Positions 11,613 to 23,411 of a stretch of 64,000 nt of DNA are shown one piece after another. This DNA comes from Gloeopeniophorella convolvens (taxonomy: Eukaryota; Basidiomycota; Agaricomycetes; Russulales): the NCBI GenBank assembly GCA_022496205.1, contig WTXD01000013.1, positions 62,001 through 126,000 on the forward strand. Reading direction: 5' to 3'. Numbering within the stretch: the stretch's first letter is position 1; every line of letters starts with the position of its first letter. A program made the position numbers and the translations under genes. The notes under the pieces are model-generated. The model had not been told where the DNA came from. It made no database searches and saw nothing but the letters and a program-made list of their open reading frames with translations.

Positions 11613-13997
11613 ATGGCCTCCTTCACCAAGCTCCTCTCCTCTGTGATGGTCGCACTCGTGTACGCCTCTGCGGCGAGTGCGACGCCGTGGCTCGCGTCGT
11701 CCAAATACGCCACACACCGCACACACACGGTCGGCCCGGACGCGAGGATCCAGCTCGAGGCGCTCCACCCCGAGTCCATTTTCGAGGCACGTCAATCCTC
11801 GTTTGAGTTCTGGTTTCACTGGCTGATGCTTTTGAACAGACGTTTGGCGTGGAGGGCGTGGATCATCCTCTCTCTCGACGCGATGGGCCATTCGACATCA
11901 AGGATGCCTCGGTTTCCTTCTTGACGTCTAAGCTGGGGGTGTCAAAGGACAGCGTCAACTTCCGCATCAGCGCAGAAGCACAGGCTAGCCGGCATGCCTT
12001 CCTCAGGCAGCAGATCGTGCGTTGACTTCAATGATTCTCTTTGGTAACTCCTCATGACGAGATTAGCGTGGTGTGCCCTTCGCCAACGCTGCCGCCAACG
12101 TTGCCTTCAACGAGGCCGGAAAGGTCGTCTCGTTCAGTTCCTCGTTCACGAATCCCAGTATGTCTCGTTCCACTCCCTGGATCGGGCACTATCTTACTTG
12201 TTCGTCACAGCAAAGGCAGCGAGCTCTGACCCTACGGTCTCCCTCGACGACGCGATCACGACTGCCGAGCGAGCGCTGGGCGGATCCTTCAACGGGCACC
12301 CGGCAACGCTCGAGTTCCTCGCGCAGCCTGATGGCTCTGCGGCTCTCACACACGTCGTGCAGATACAGAACGAAACGACCGGCGCCTGGTTCGAGGCATT
12401 TGTGGATGCACACACAAACGAGCTGCTGTCGGTGACCGACTTTGTCGCCAGGGCCTCTGTATGTCCCGAGCAGCGATCGCCCTTGAACTATGCTGAAGGC
12501 GCCGTCCGTTGCATAGTACCGGGTCCTCTCCATTAACAAGGAGTACCCCACTCAGGGCTTCCAGGTCCTCACTGACCCTCAGGACCTGAGTGCGTCTCCT
12601 AACGGCTGGCACAGTGATGGTAAAACTACCACAACCACCACTGCGTGCGTTCTCCTCGCAGACACGGAATCTGGAACACTCTAATATCCATATAGCGGAA
12701 ACAATGCGATCGCGTTCAAGGGCTCGCAGTCTGGGGTGACGAAACAGTCGTCGAGCGGACTCAACTTCATCTACACGGAGAACGGGAATGCGGCACCGAC
12801 GACCGCGGCGAACGTCGCTGCGGCGGTCACGAACGCGTTCTATGTCGTCAACACGATCCACGACGTGTCGTACAAGTACGGCTTCACCGAGGCGACGTTC
12901 AACTTCCAGAACAACAACTTCGGCAAGAGTGGAAAGGGCAACGACCGTGTCACGATCAGCGTCCAAGACTTTGCCAGCACGGACAACGCAGACTTCTCGA
13001 CTCCCGCTGAGTACGTGCTGCATTTTGACCTTGCGCTGCCGTAGTACGCATTGCTCAACAATTCGTAGTGGCCAGTCCGGAGCGATGCGCATGTTCCCCT
13101 GGGATCTCACCAACGTACGTGCCCGTCGTTATGTCTGAGCTCACCGCATCCACAGCCCGAGCGCGATGGTGCGCTCGAAAATGACATTGTGTCTCACGAC
13201 AACACGCACGGCATCACGAACCGCATGACCGGCGGCGGCACTGGACGCTGTCTGCAGACGACCGAGGCAGGTGGCATGGGCGAGGGCTGGTCAGACACGA
13301 TGGCCAAGTGAGTGCTATGTTCGATATGTGCGCGGGTTCGATCTGACGATGCGCAACGTACAGTTGGCTCGAGCAGGGCGCGACGACGCAGGACTTTGTG
13401 ATGGGCCAGTACGTCAATGGCGGCCCTGGCATCCGCAAGTTCCCTTACTCGACTTCCGCGTACGTCTTAATGCACCTGCGGCACGATTTGAGATATTGCT
13501 GACACGGTGGCCTTGCACAGAAAGACCAAACCGCTGCGCTACTCAAGCATCAAGACGCTCAACGAGGTTCACGGTGCGCCCCGCTCTCCCACTTTCCTGT
13601 TTAGCCAACTGACGCGCGCCGCAGACATCGGCGAGATTTGGGCCAACACACTGCACAATGTCTACGCAGCACTCGTGCAGGCGCACGGCTGGTCGGCTAC
13701 CGCGCACACGGACCCGACGACCTCGGAGGGCAATGTGATCTTCATGCACCTCTTCTTGGACTCACTGCTCCTGCAGCCGTGAAACCCCACCTGTGCGCCC
13801 TGCCCTCACACTCTCCGTGTTCGTGCTAATCGGCGCGTGCTGCAGTCCCAACGGCACGCGACGCGTGGATCCAGGCGGACGCGAACCGCTTCGACGGCGC
13901 GAACAAGTGTATTCTGTGGCGTGCGTTCGCGAGCAGGGGTCTCGGTGTCAAAGCCGCGAACCACAACGATGACTCGTCGGTGCCGGCGGGATGCTAA
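11613..13997 (+). pseudogene. Fungalysin-type secreted metallopeptidase (M36), probably inactivated
   Basis: Homologue of extracellular zinc metallopeptidases. The start at 11613 gives a signal peptide (MASFTKLL...SAAS), then the FTP propeptide (FRISAEAQASRHAFLRQQI) and the catalytic domain ([36 protein letters not shown]). Two defects are visible. First, the zinc motif HExxH reads H-D-N-T-H (13195..13209), with Asp replacing the catalytic Glu. Second, codon 13780..13782 is TGA exactly where the family has the conserved Cys of LQPCNPTF; the flanking CAG CCG and AAC CCC ACC codons and the next exon (13846 on, FPTARDAWIQAD) still match, ending at 13997 with VPAGC. The stop removes about 55 C-terminal residues. 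All other exons join in frame; intron 11787..11839 is GC-AG. A sequencing error at the TGA is possible. Confidence 0.85.
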
Positions 13998-14275
13998 GCC
14001 TATACAGTATGAAATTACGTATACATATATGTATTGTGTTATCCGGTGCTCAGCTTGTGGGCATCGTGCATTGGGTTTGTTTTCAACAGTTTGTCAAGTT
14101 ATATAGCTTCGAGGTTTGCTCTAGCACCCAGAACAAATGATGAGTTTCTCTTTCATTGCACGTGTGAATCAGTGTGTGAATCAGCTTCCGAAGAGTCCTG
14201 TCGATCCCACGGGCCCCACCACACTATCAAGCAACGTTATCGGTACGATGGCCTACTTGTTCTTTGACAACAACC

Positions 14276-15640
14276 ATGTCCGCGGTGGACGATGAGAAAC
14301 AGCCCTTCTTGCCCAAGCACAAACACCCGAAGAAGCCGAAACATGTTCTCGTGATCCATGGCGGTGCGGGAGCGATAGAACGCGAAGGCTCGACGCCCAA
14401 ACAGCGGGAGCGCTATCACGCCGGTTTGCGCGCCGCGTTGGCAGCCGGGAACGCCGTCTTGAGCGCGGGAGGAGAGGCGATGGACGCGGTGGTCGCGGCT
14501 GTCAGCGTCATGGAAGGCAAGCGCTGCCAATCACTGAGCTTAAAGCCTGCACACGAGCTGAACGCGGGCTGCGTCTCGTGCGCGCAGACAATCCCATCTT
14601 TAACAGCGGCAAGGGTGCCGTCTTCAATACTGTCGGTGTGGTGCGCAGCCTCGTCTACTCGCTCAATGTGCTGGATCCGAGTTTATTAACGTATAGAACG
14701 AGCTCGAAACCTCGCTCGCGCTCTCCCGTCCGCCCGCGTCCCACCCAGACATCCCACCCTCGCGCCGTGCCCTCGCGCTCACGCTCCTCACGCGCACGCG
14801 CAACCCCTCGCAACTCGCGCGCAAGCTGTACCTCTCCCCCGCGAGCGCGCCGCACCCCTTCCTCTCCGGTACGCCCGCCGAAGCGCTCGGTGGACTCCCG
14901 CTCGTCGACCCGTCGTATTTCTACACGCGCCAACGATGGCTCGAGCATCGGCGCGGGCTGGACCTCCCCGACGACGAGCAGCCCGGGGACGGCGGCGAGG
15001 GGGAGGATAGCGGTGAGGAGGACATCCCGCTGGACTTGATGCCGACGGGCACGGTCGGCGCGGTCGCGCTCGACGTGCGCGGGTGCATCGCCGCGTGCAC
15101 GTCAACGGGCGGCCGCACGAACAAGCTCCCCGGCCGCGTGGGCGATACACCTCACCTTGGCGCGGGCTTCTGGGCGGAGGAGTGGCCCGCGCGGCGGAGG
15201 TGGTGGGCGGTTGGCCGCCGGCACAAGACGCGATCGATGGGTGTGAGCGGGACGGGGGACGGCGACGTGGGTGTCTTCCCTGGCTGAGGTGTTGGGAAAC
15301 CCGGCTGACGCACGCTTCTGGTGTCTCGCACGCCAGTACTTCATCCGTCAGAACACGGCTGCGACGCTCGCGCGCCGAATGCAGTACCACGGCGACTCGC
15401 TGCGCAAGGCTGCAGAGTGGGTCGTCGAGGCGCTACGCAAGGAGGAGGGGGTCGGTGGCATCATCGCGCTGGACAATAAGGGGAACGGTGAGAATCCTGC
15501 CGCCCTGATTTATTGAGAGGAATGATGGCTGACGTGTGTTAGTGGCGACGCCGCTGAACTGTCCGGGAATGTACCGTGGTCTGGTACGTGAGGATGGGGA
15601 GCTTAAGACTGCTATCTTTGATGACGAAGTACTGGAATGA
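14276..15640 (+). CDS. Isoaspartyl peptidase/L-asparaginase (plant-type, Ntn hydrolase)
   Basis: N-terminal-nucleophile hydrolase of the T2 family that cleaves isoaspartyl dipeptides or asparagine after self-processing at a threonine. The first ATG, at 14276, begins MSAVDDEKQPFLPKH, then VLVIHGGAGAIEREGST, the N-terminal family signature. Exon 2 (from 14588) encodes DNPIFNSGKGAVFNTVG, and exon 3 starts NELETSLALS. The processing site and nucleophile lie in MPTGTVGAVALD, with the Thr before VGAVALD. STGGRTNKLPGRVGDTP and GVSGTGDGDYFIRQNTA form the substrate-binding region. The protein ends TAIFDDEVLE. About 70 residues between LALS and GTVG, rich in Pro/Ser/Asp, form the loop removed or displaced on activation. 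The first intron (14517..14587) has a GC donor. The protein appears intact and cytosolic, with no signal peptide. Confidence 0.9.
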
Positions 15641-16187
15641 ACACAATGTAACGAGAGGTAACGCCGCAATTATTGTAGGCAGACTGTGTGCGTCGGCCTA
15701 TTGGGCAGATATCATCGTTCCTGTCGGTCTGGCTGGGACATTCAGAGCTTATCTGCGCGAGTATCTTGAAGAACTAGGTCAATATTTCGTACGAAACAGA
15801 TGAGGAAAGTCACGACGAGGGCAGACTTGGTCTCGGAACCATGGCAGTTGCCGGGCGAGCCGCGAATGTCGACAGAGTTATTTACACGTATTTACGCGCC
15901 GAGACGCGTCGGTGGCGCCAACGTCACCTCAGGCTCGCGCGGGCGCTCCGTCTCTGTGTCTGTTCTCTCCAGCTCCAGTACATTTTCCGAAACAGTCGAG
16001 AAGAAAGCAGGGCGAGCAGGTGAGAGTGATAGCGCTTCTTCGAATAACGTCAAGTCTAACAAACACCGTGACGTTGTTGACAGGCCTGATCAGTGCGAAT
16101 TGCGTCCCGAGGCGGAGAGTCACTGCCATAGATTCCGTTGACGCGCCGTGCCTGTCCTTTCATGAGAAGTAGCGAGTTGGATAAACA

Positions 16188-19100
16188 ATGCCAATCTACA
16201 ATATACGTGGTGGATCGTTTAATTCTTATAGGGGCCGCGGTGGCTCTTTCAGCTCCTATAGCGGTGGCCGTGGCAAAGTCTCTCAGCTCCATCACATAGA
16301 GGTATGCTCGCATCTATGATCGCCCTTGTCCTTGAGACTGACATATGCACCTGCATGTCTCCAGTACAGCAAGAGCTCGAGAGCGAAATGTCATGGGACC
16401 CTGTGCGGCGGAGACCACATTGGCCGAGGCGAGCTCCGCTACGGCCGTGCTGTCAAAAGCCCCTCATACGGCGAGATTGTGGAGTGGATGCATTGGTGCG
16501 CGCGCCTTGTTTTGTCGCTTGTTGTTACTGAGGCATCCGCTATGCAGGACGTGCGTCACGCCGCAGATCCTAGGCGCCCTACGCTCGTATGGCGTCCATC
16601 GTATCGCCGGCTTCGACACTCTGAGCGAGGCAGATCGGGCGCGCGTACGCCAGGCACTGTCTGCGCGGCGTGTGGACCCGACACCAGTGGCACCGTCCCA
16701 ACCAGCCCCATCTTCGCCACAGCGAGCGCCATCTCTGTCTCAGCTGGCGCCATCTTCGACGCAGCCTGCGCCGTCCTCGTCGCAAGCAAAACCACCTTCG
16801 TCGCAGCTCGCACCATTCCCGATGCAACTGCCGTCCTCGTCGCAACCGACCCCTCCTTCATCGCAGCCTGCGCCCCCATCGTTGGCTCAGAACAAGCGGA
16901 AGGCAGAAACCGCATTGGCGCGCGTGCAGAGCCAGAGCTTGAGCCAGGGTGCAATGGCGGCACCCTCCCCGACGCAGGCGGCTGCGCGCAGGGCGGTCAC
17001 AGGAGGCACAGCCTGGGAAGAAGGGGCTGATGCCGAAGAGGTGGTGGAGGAGCAGGTTGACGAGCTGTACTGCACGATGACGTCGAACGTGGTCGGTATC
17101 CAGTACTACAAAGGTACGCGTTCTGCCCCGCTGATCGTGTGGGCATGGCTGAATTGGTGGGCGGTGCAGGCCTGGTTGATGCCGGAGAGCAAGTTCGCCT
17201 AATCAGAGAGCCGCAGAACCGATACGACAGGTAAGCGCAGACCATTCAAGGTCATAGCGTCTCCTGAAATTACGGACAGGAACGCCATCGCGGTCCAAAA
17301 CATAGGTCGGGCTCAAGTCGGCCATATTCCTCGACAAATTGCTGCAAAGCTCGCGCCTCTTATTGACAGGAACTTGGTCACTGTCGAAGGTACCATGAAC
17401 GAAGGCAATCGTATGTACATCTACATGTACTCTCCTATCATGGCTGACGCAGCCGCAGTCCGTAGTTTCGATTACTCGCTGTCGATGTGAGAACAAGAGG
17501 ATTCTGCTTGGCCTATAGCTAACCAGATTCGCAGCACCCTCAAGATCTACGGAGCCACAGACAAGCGGGCTCAGCTTGAGCCAATGCTCACCTGGGCTAC
17601 TCCGGGCCAGCGAGGGTTCTCATCACCTGCGTCGTCGAACGCTGCCACTCGCGCATCTAAAGCAGGTGGATCTCCTTCATATTCCCAGCCAACCCCTCCC
17701 CGGTACGGCTCGCAAATGACGTCTGGATCTACGTCCTATGCAGGCATGCCCAGCCAGATGTCCTCGACATATATGCCAGTTGGGTACCCGCAATCTCAAT
17801 CTACATACTCGCGCCATCCGTCTACGTATTCTGCGCCACCACCGAATCTAGAGGCTATCAGGAAGCAACAGGAGGAGTTCGCTCGCGCTGCAGAGCTGAG
17901 ACAGATGCTTGCAAATCTCGAGAAGGTCGATGACGAGGGTCGCCGGAGCTCCCTTCTTGACACGCTTTGTTCCACGGAAGACATTCTAAAGCTGCCAGAG
18001 CACACCAATCCGCCCGGAATCACCAGCGGTGAGCTCCGCGTAGACTTGCTCAAGCACCAGGTACGTATATTCGGGTCACGATGAAAGTATTCGGTTTTCA
18101 GAGCTGACTCTTCGATAGAAACAAGCCCTACTGTGGGCCATCGAGCACGAGAACCCGAAACTTCCGACGAAGGAAGACGATAAGCCAGTGCAGTTCTGGC
18201 AGTATCGCAAAACAGGGGCCAAGGCATGCCCATTTTCTTCCTGACATTCCAAAGCGCTCATCCCCTCTTGTTGCAGTCATATTATTATAATGGTACGGTC
18301 TTGTTGCGAATATCGCTGACGTAGCTAAATCGTGCACCAGTGGTGACGAAGACGCCTCAGGAGGCTCCGCCTGTGCTCGGGAGGGGTGCATTGTGTGGCG
18401 ACAGCATGGGTTTGGTACGCGTTTCTTTCATATGATGTGCACATCTGGCTCAGGCTGCTTAGGGCAAAACGTTGACCATGATTGCACTTATCCTTGCCAC
18501 GAAGAACGACGTCTCTCCAACATACAGTCGCAGCACGCTCATTGGTACGTCTAGTTCAATAGAGAATCTGTACCATAGCTGAGGCGTGCGTCAGTTGTTC
18601 CCCTTTCCGTGCTCTCCAATTGGGATAAACAGATCCAGGACCATTGTGTGCCTGGTGCGCTGAGCTACGCCATTTACTATGGCACAGGTCGCAATATGTC
18701 TTCAAATGACTTGCAAAAGTACGATGTCATTGTGACCACGTATCAAACGGTTGTGGGCGAGCACAACGAGTCCACTGACGGTGTCGCAAAGAAGCGTAAA
18801 AAGGAAGCCGGTAGTCTATTCGAAGTGCAATGGAAGGTACTGCGCTGTTGTCTCATCGTGTATGTGGACTCTGACACGAGCTGCCTTCGCTCCCTAGCGC
18901 ATCATCTTAGATGAAGGGCACAACATCAGAAATCCTAGGACGAAGATGGCAAAATCTGTCTGTGCCCTGGAGGCCGAGCGCCGTTGGGTCTTGACAGGAA
19001 CGCCTATCGTGAGTCCCGCAGCGTAGGCACTGTCGAACCTACCTGACCATATGCGTGCAGATCAACTCTCCACAGGTAAGCGCGCGCTAGATCGTCTCAC

Positions 19101-21558
19101 TAACGTCGATCTAATAATCACCAGGACCTTGGCTCCATCCTGACGTTCCTCAGAATATGCAGCCCGCTAGACAACGCAGACTTCCAGACCCGCCTACTGC
19201 TCCGTCCGTTGAAAAACGGTGACCCATCTGGTGCTGAGTTGCTTCGTGTACGTGTTATTGGCGGTGGTCAGATCAGGATGCCCGACTCAACCATTGTTCA
19301 GGCCCTCATGTCGCATATCTGCATTCGGCGTACGAAGGAGGCAAGTGCCTATGACGACGCTGATGGACCGCCTCGATGACGAATTGTGGTGCAGATGCAA
19401 GATAGCGATGGCAATTACCTAGTCCCACTGCCAGGAGTGAGTCACCATTCTGAGAACATACCGGGCATCGGATTGTGCTCATTGGTCGCACAGGTTGAGA
19501 TGACAGTCGTTCCTGTGACTCTTGACCCTGAAGCAAGAGTACGTAGTCACGCAGAGCTCCGAGCATGCTTTGATCATGGTGACAGGAGCTGTATGATATT
19601 ATCGAAAGGCTGTCGCAGGAGCGCGTCGAAGGTTTCTTGAAGGACCCCGCTGCTTTGTCCTCTTTCTCGGTCCGTGGTCTTCCCTCACCACCTTGCGTTT
19701 GCTCATATGAGACCAGTTCTCAACAAATGCCTTGAGCATGCTTACTCGTCTGCGCCAGCTAGCGCTTCACCCTGGCCTCATTCCGAGCGACTATGTCGAG
19801 CAGCTGCGGCGCGCGGATGAAGATGAGGACGACAAGGCAATTCAAATTACGCCAGGGGAGAAGATCCGCCTGCAGACCTTACTCTTGCAAGCAATCGAGG
19901 ACAACGAAGAGTGCCCCATCTGCTTCGGGATCTTGGACGATCCTCGGATCACTGCCTGCTCGCATCGATTCTGCTTGGCCTGGTGAGCCAGAAAACGTCC
20001 CGGACAGGTAGTTGCAAGCTTATCAAGTATGACGTAGCATCATGGAGGTTCTATCTCGCGACAGCAGATGTCCTATGGATCGTCGTACCATTGGCGTGGG
20101 CGATCTGATAGAGCCCCCTCCGCCTACGGAGCTTACCCAGGCTCCCGTACGTATAGATGAGGATAACGAAGACATGGCTGCATTACGCACAGGGTCCTCT
20201 GCGAAAATTGATCAGCTCGTGCACCTATTGCGATTAACGCCGGAGACGGAAAAGTCGCTGGTATTCTCCCAATTCACCACTTTCCTGGACAAGGTACGCT
20301 GTGTAGACCTGGTAGCACTCCAATTCGTTGACAATGTCCACTACATTAAAGATCGCAGAGGTATTGGACAAAGAAGGGTCAGTGTCCCGTCGGACTCTGA
20401 TCATGTATACGCGTTGTCTTAACAGGATTATCCGCAGCATCCCGTTTGCCAGGTTTGACGGGAAGATGTCAGCCAAGAGGCGACAAGAAACTCTCGAGGC
20501 GTTCTGTATTCCAATCGAGCCGGATACTACAGGCAAAACCGATCGGCCAGCGCCCCCAGCCTCCGAGACACGAACGCCGCAACGTAGCGCGAGAGCCACG
20601 CGCCGTGGCCGTGCCAGTCGCGTCGTTGTCGATGAGGACATCGAAGCCACCTCGACTAGGAGCGACGGTGAAGACGATTTCATCCCCCAAACGAGCGAAC
20701 ATGAAGATGATGATGACGACGACGCTTTCATCGATGACGAAGACGAAGACACCATGTGGACAAGAAAGAAGGGCAAAGCCAAGGCGAAGGGCAAGGGCAA
20801 GGGCAAGGCTAAGGCCGCAGCCCGCACGCGATCCATCCCCGTAGCAGAACTCGAGGATCTGAACTTTCCAACTGCCACCGGGGCCAACCATAAAGTCATG
20901 CTCATCTCACTGAAGGCGGGTGCTCTCGGACTCAATCTCACGGTTGCCAACAACATCTATCTGTAAGTACAGTTATCGCATTTGACGTAGTTAGTACTGA
21001 CGCCCCATGACTAGCATGGACCCGTGAGTCATGGTGTGGAAATGCTGAGGTTTGCTGGGCTCATGGCTTCCATTCTCCAGCTGGTGGCAAGAGGGCATCG
21101 AGAGTCAGGCCATCGATCGCTGCAACAGGTGAGAGAATGCCCTGCTGATCGCCTATAAATCATTCAACACGTCCTTGCAGAATCGGCCAGAAGAAACCTG
21201 TGCACGTCTATCAGCTCATCGCCGAAGATACAGTGGAGTCCAAGGTAACTCCTCGATACTTCTATACTCTTCATCGAACTCACACGTCTCGTGATCAAAG
21301 GTCATTGACATCCAAGAGAAAAAGAAGAAATTGATCAAAGAGGCATGTGTCACAACTATCAATCTGCTGCCGGGGATCTGACGCTTGTTCCTCAGGCGTT
21401 CTCTGGTATGAAAAGCAAGGAGACACCTCGACAAAAGAAAGAGGCGAGATTGCAAGGTCCGGTTCCTGTTCTTCTTGTTTGCATCAAGTTGACTAGCTTC
21501 TTCAGAGCTCATTGAGCTTTTCGGTGTTCGACGAGAAGCTGCAAGCCAGCCCAAGTAG
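16188..21558 (+). CDS. Rad5/HLTF-like SNF2 translocase and E3 ubiquitin ligase with N-terminal PARP-type zinc finger
   Basis: Orthologues polyubiquitinate PCNA and remodel stalled forks. Domains in order: a Gly/Arg/Ser-rich start ([13 protein letters not shown]), a PARP-type zinc finger (about residues 39-95: [14 protein letters not shown] ... GELRYGRAV ... [11 protein letters not shown]), a Ser/Pro/Gln-rich linker, a HIRAN domain ([32 protein letters not shown]), a long linker, the SNF2 ATPase (GDSMGLGKTLT, Walker [20 protein letters not shown]), a RING finger (ECPICFGIL ... CSHRFC ... RCPMDR) and the helicase C lobe ([44 protein letters not shown]). An insert of roughly 110 residues, acidic then KGKGK-rich (about 20530-20870), splits the C lobe. 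It ends AASQPK at 21558. Two introns (18224..18276 and 21343..21395) have GC donors. Walker A is preceded by DS rather than the usual DD. Nuclear by family; SNF2, HIRAN and RING together exclude other SNF2 subfamilies. Confidence 0.9.
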
Positions 21559-21971
21559 CGCGCTCGCCGTATCCTCTCCACAAGGCGGGGGTGCCTCATA
21601 ACACTTGTCCCAGGTTAATTCGTGTCGAGCGTCGTGAGCACTAGATCTATCGATCTTTCCCACATACACGCAGCCCCCAATCTCCAAGCGCAAGGTGGAA
21701 TGTCTGACCACGCATGATTCACATGGTGAAGAGAAGCATGTCAACACTTTAAAGGTAATATAGTCCGTATGGTGCAACTGTCTCATTCGTGTTTATATCA
21801 TAATTATTGCCGGATGTTCCTGGCATCCCCCAGTCGTATTGTGCTTTACTTAGCATTATAGTCCTTGTTGTCAATGTACAAGATTGCTGAAGAATTGACG
21901 ATTACAATGCATTGCGTTCGATGTTCTCCCAACCCGGGTATCTCGAAAGAAGGTAGCAGCTCTCCTGTACA

Positions 21972-23411
21972 CTACTCACCAGCTTTCTCCAAACGCTTCG
22001 TCATTGCGTCTATCCGCTCCTCTAGACCGGCTACATTCCCTTTGACAACGCGCCCGTTCTCAGCCAGGCTACCTTCAACGCCCTCAATGGCTTGGCTCAG
22101 TGCATTTAGAGCTTCGCGCGATCGGCGCTGCTCCTCTTCCAACGCAGACAGTGCAGTACCGAACTGCGCGGCAGATGTGTGTAACGTTGCAAGAGTGCGT
22201 AGACGCGCTAAGATGTGAGGAATTTGAGGGAGGGCGGGTACGAGGCGGGCCAACGCTGGGGCGAGCTGCTCTTGCAGGGAGGCAGGGAGGACAGCGGGGC
22301 CGTTGGTAGAGCCACCAGCTTCCGCGGTGGCACTGCGGCGGTGCACCTGGTTGGCAGCCCCCGCCCGGTCGAGATCAGCAAGAAGGAGTTTGAGACGTCG
22401 CGAGATGTTATCCAGATGTCTAGGTTGTGTGAGAACCGTGAGTTGTGTGCTCAGTCTACTGAGAAGTGGTAAGAGTGGAGTCGGCATGGCCGAGCTCTGG
22501 AGGGAATGCAATGCTCAGAGCAATCACACGACTAGCCAGTGAAATAATTACCTCGTCTAGAGATGCGCTCGCAGACCCAATGAGCTTCTCTAATTCCCCG
22601 ACTCGTCGGTCCATCTCTGCAACATCCCGGGCGCTCTCGGGTGTTTTGCCTTTCTCCTTTGGCTCTCTGTTGACGCCACCCTCTGCTTGTTCGGGGGTAT
22701 TTTGCACATGATCATCGGTACTTGGTAAATCCAGAAGCACATCTTGCACGAGCCGGACCCTCCCTTCGTGTCCCACAGAGAACTTCGCAAGCCTTGCTTT
22801 GACATCGACAACTCCTTTGAGCAGGTCGCCAGGGTCGACGTTTTGTTCGCGATCACGCGCAAGAAGGGGATTTGCTGGGTCAGCGAGGTCTATCTCCAGA
22901 GAGGCGAGCTCAGACTGCAACAGCTTTAGGCGAAGAGCGAGCGAGGGCGAATGAGTTGGCGTTGGGGACGGCGTGCGCGAAGGAGGGTACTTGTACAAAG
23001 ACCGCTCGCGTGTCCCTGCACAATCCGTCAGGGCCAAAGAAGGTCGGAGTGGTAAGGGACTGACGTTTCCTCTCTGCACGTCGGAACCGTTTACTCGCCT
23101 CATCCGCGTCAATGAGGTTACTCTCGTCGATCCCTTCCGTTGCAATTCGTTCGGTTGTTTTCCGCGTACGCGATGAGAACGCCTCATCGTCGCTCGAATC
23201 ATTGTTCTACATCAGCCTTAGTACCCAACCTTTTCAGAGAAGAAGTGAGACTTGCATCATCCTGAGATGTTCGAAAGGCATCTTCTGTCTCATAGACATC
23301 CTTTCCAGACGAGTCCTGCAGGGAGTTCAATGTCGAAACATGAGACGAGCGGCAGAGACACGGGAGTCCACGCACGATATCTGGCAGATTCGCGTACTTG
23401 TTCGAGCTCAT
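21972..23411 (-). CDS. Dynactin subunit 2 (dynamitin, p50)
   Basis: Dynamitin holds the dynactin shoulder together and so links dynein to cargo. The start at 23411 gives MSSNKYANLPDI, the family N-terminus that binds the Arp1 filament; after an intron follow DSSGKDVYETED, then SSDDEAFSSRTRKT, ASKRFRRAERKR, YKYPPSRTPSPTPT and LALRLKLLQSELASLE, with the coiled-coil heptads of the second half (ALEEEQRRSREALNALSQ, EERIDAMTKRLEK). The intron joining LDE to SSAMPTPLLPLLSR ends near 22500. The C-terminus is set at TAG 21972, although the GGTGAGTAG there could also be a donor to a further tiny exon. Roughly 400 residues, the family length. Convergent with the upstream HLTF-like gene, whose stop lies 413 bp away. 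Confidence 0.88.

Noticed and set aside
12346..13113. Minus-strand frame of 255 codons opposite the fungalysin
   Set aside because: Arg/Val-rich shadow produced by GC-rich codons on the + strand; no family features.
13780..13782. TGA in the fungalysin as a selenocysteine codon replacing Cys
   Set aside because: Fungi of this kind lack selenocysteine machinery and no SECIS-like element is evident; a nonsense change or read error is simpler.
13780..13845. Using gtgaaac at 13779 as splice donor to skip the TGA
   Set aside because: It would join the next exon out of frame, losing TARDAWIQAD; the frame-keeping donor is at 13793.
20234..20956. Minus-strand frame of 240 codons, Ser-rich
   Set aside because: Mirror image of the acidic insert and helicase C lobe of the Rad5-like gene; serine runs come from Asp/Glu codons read backwards.
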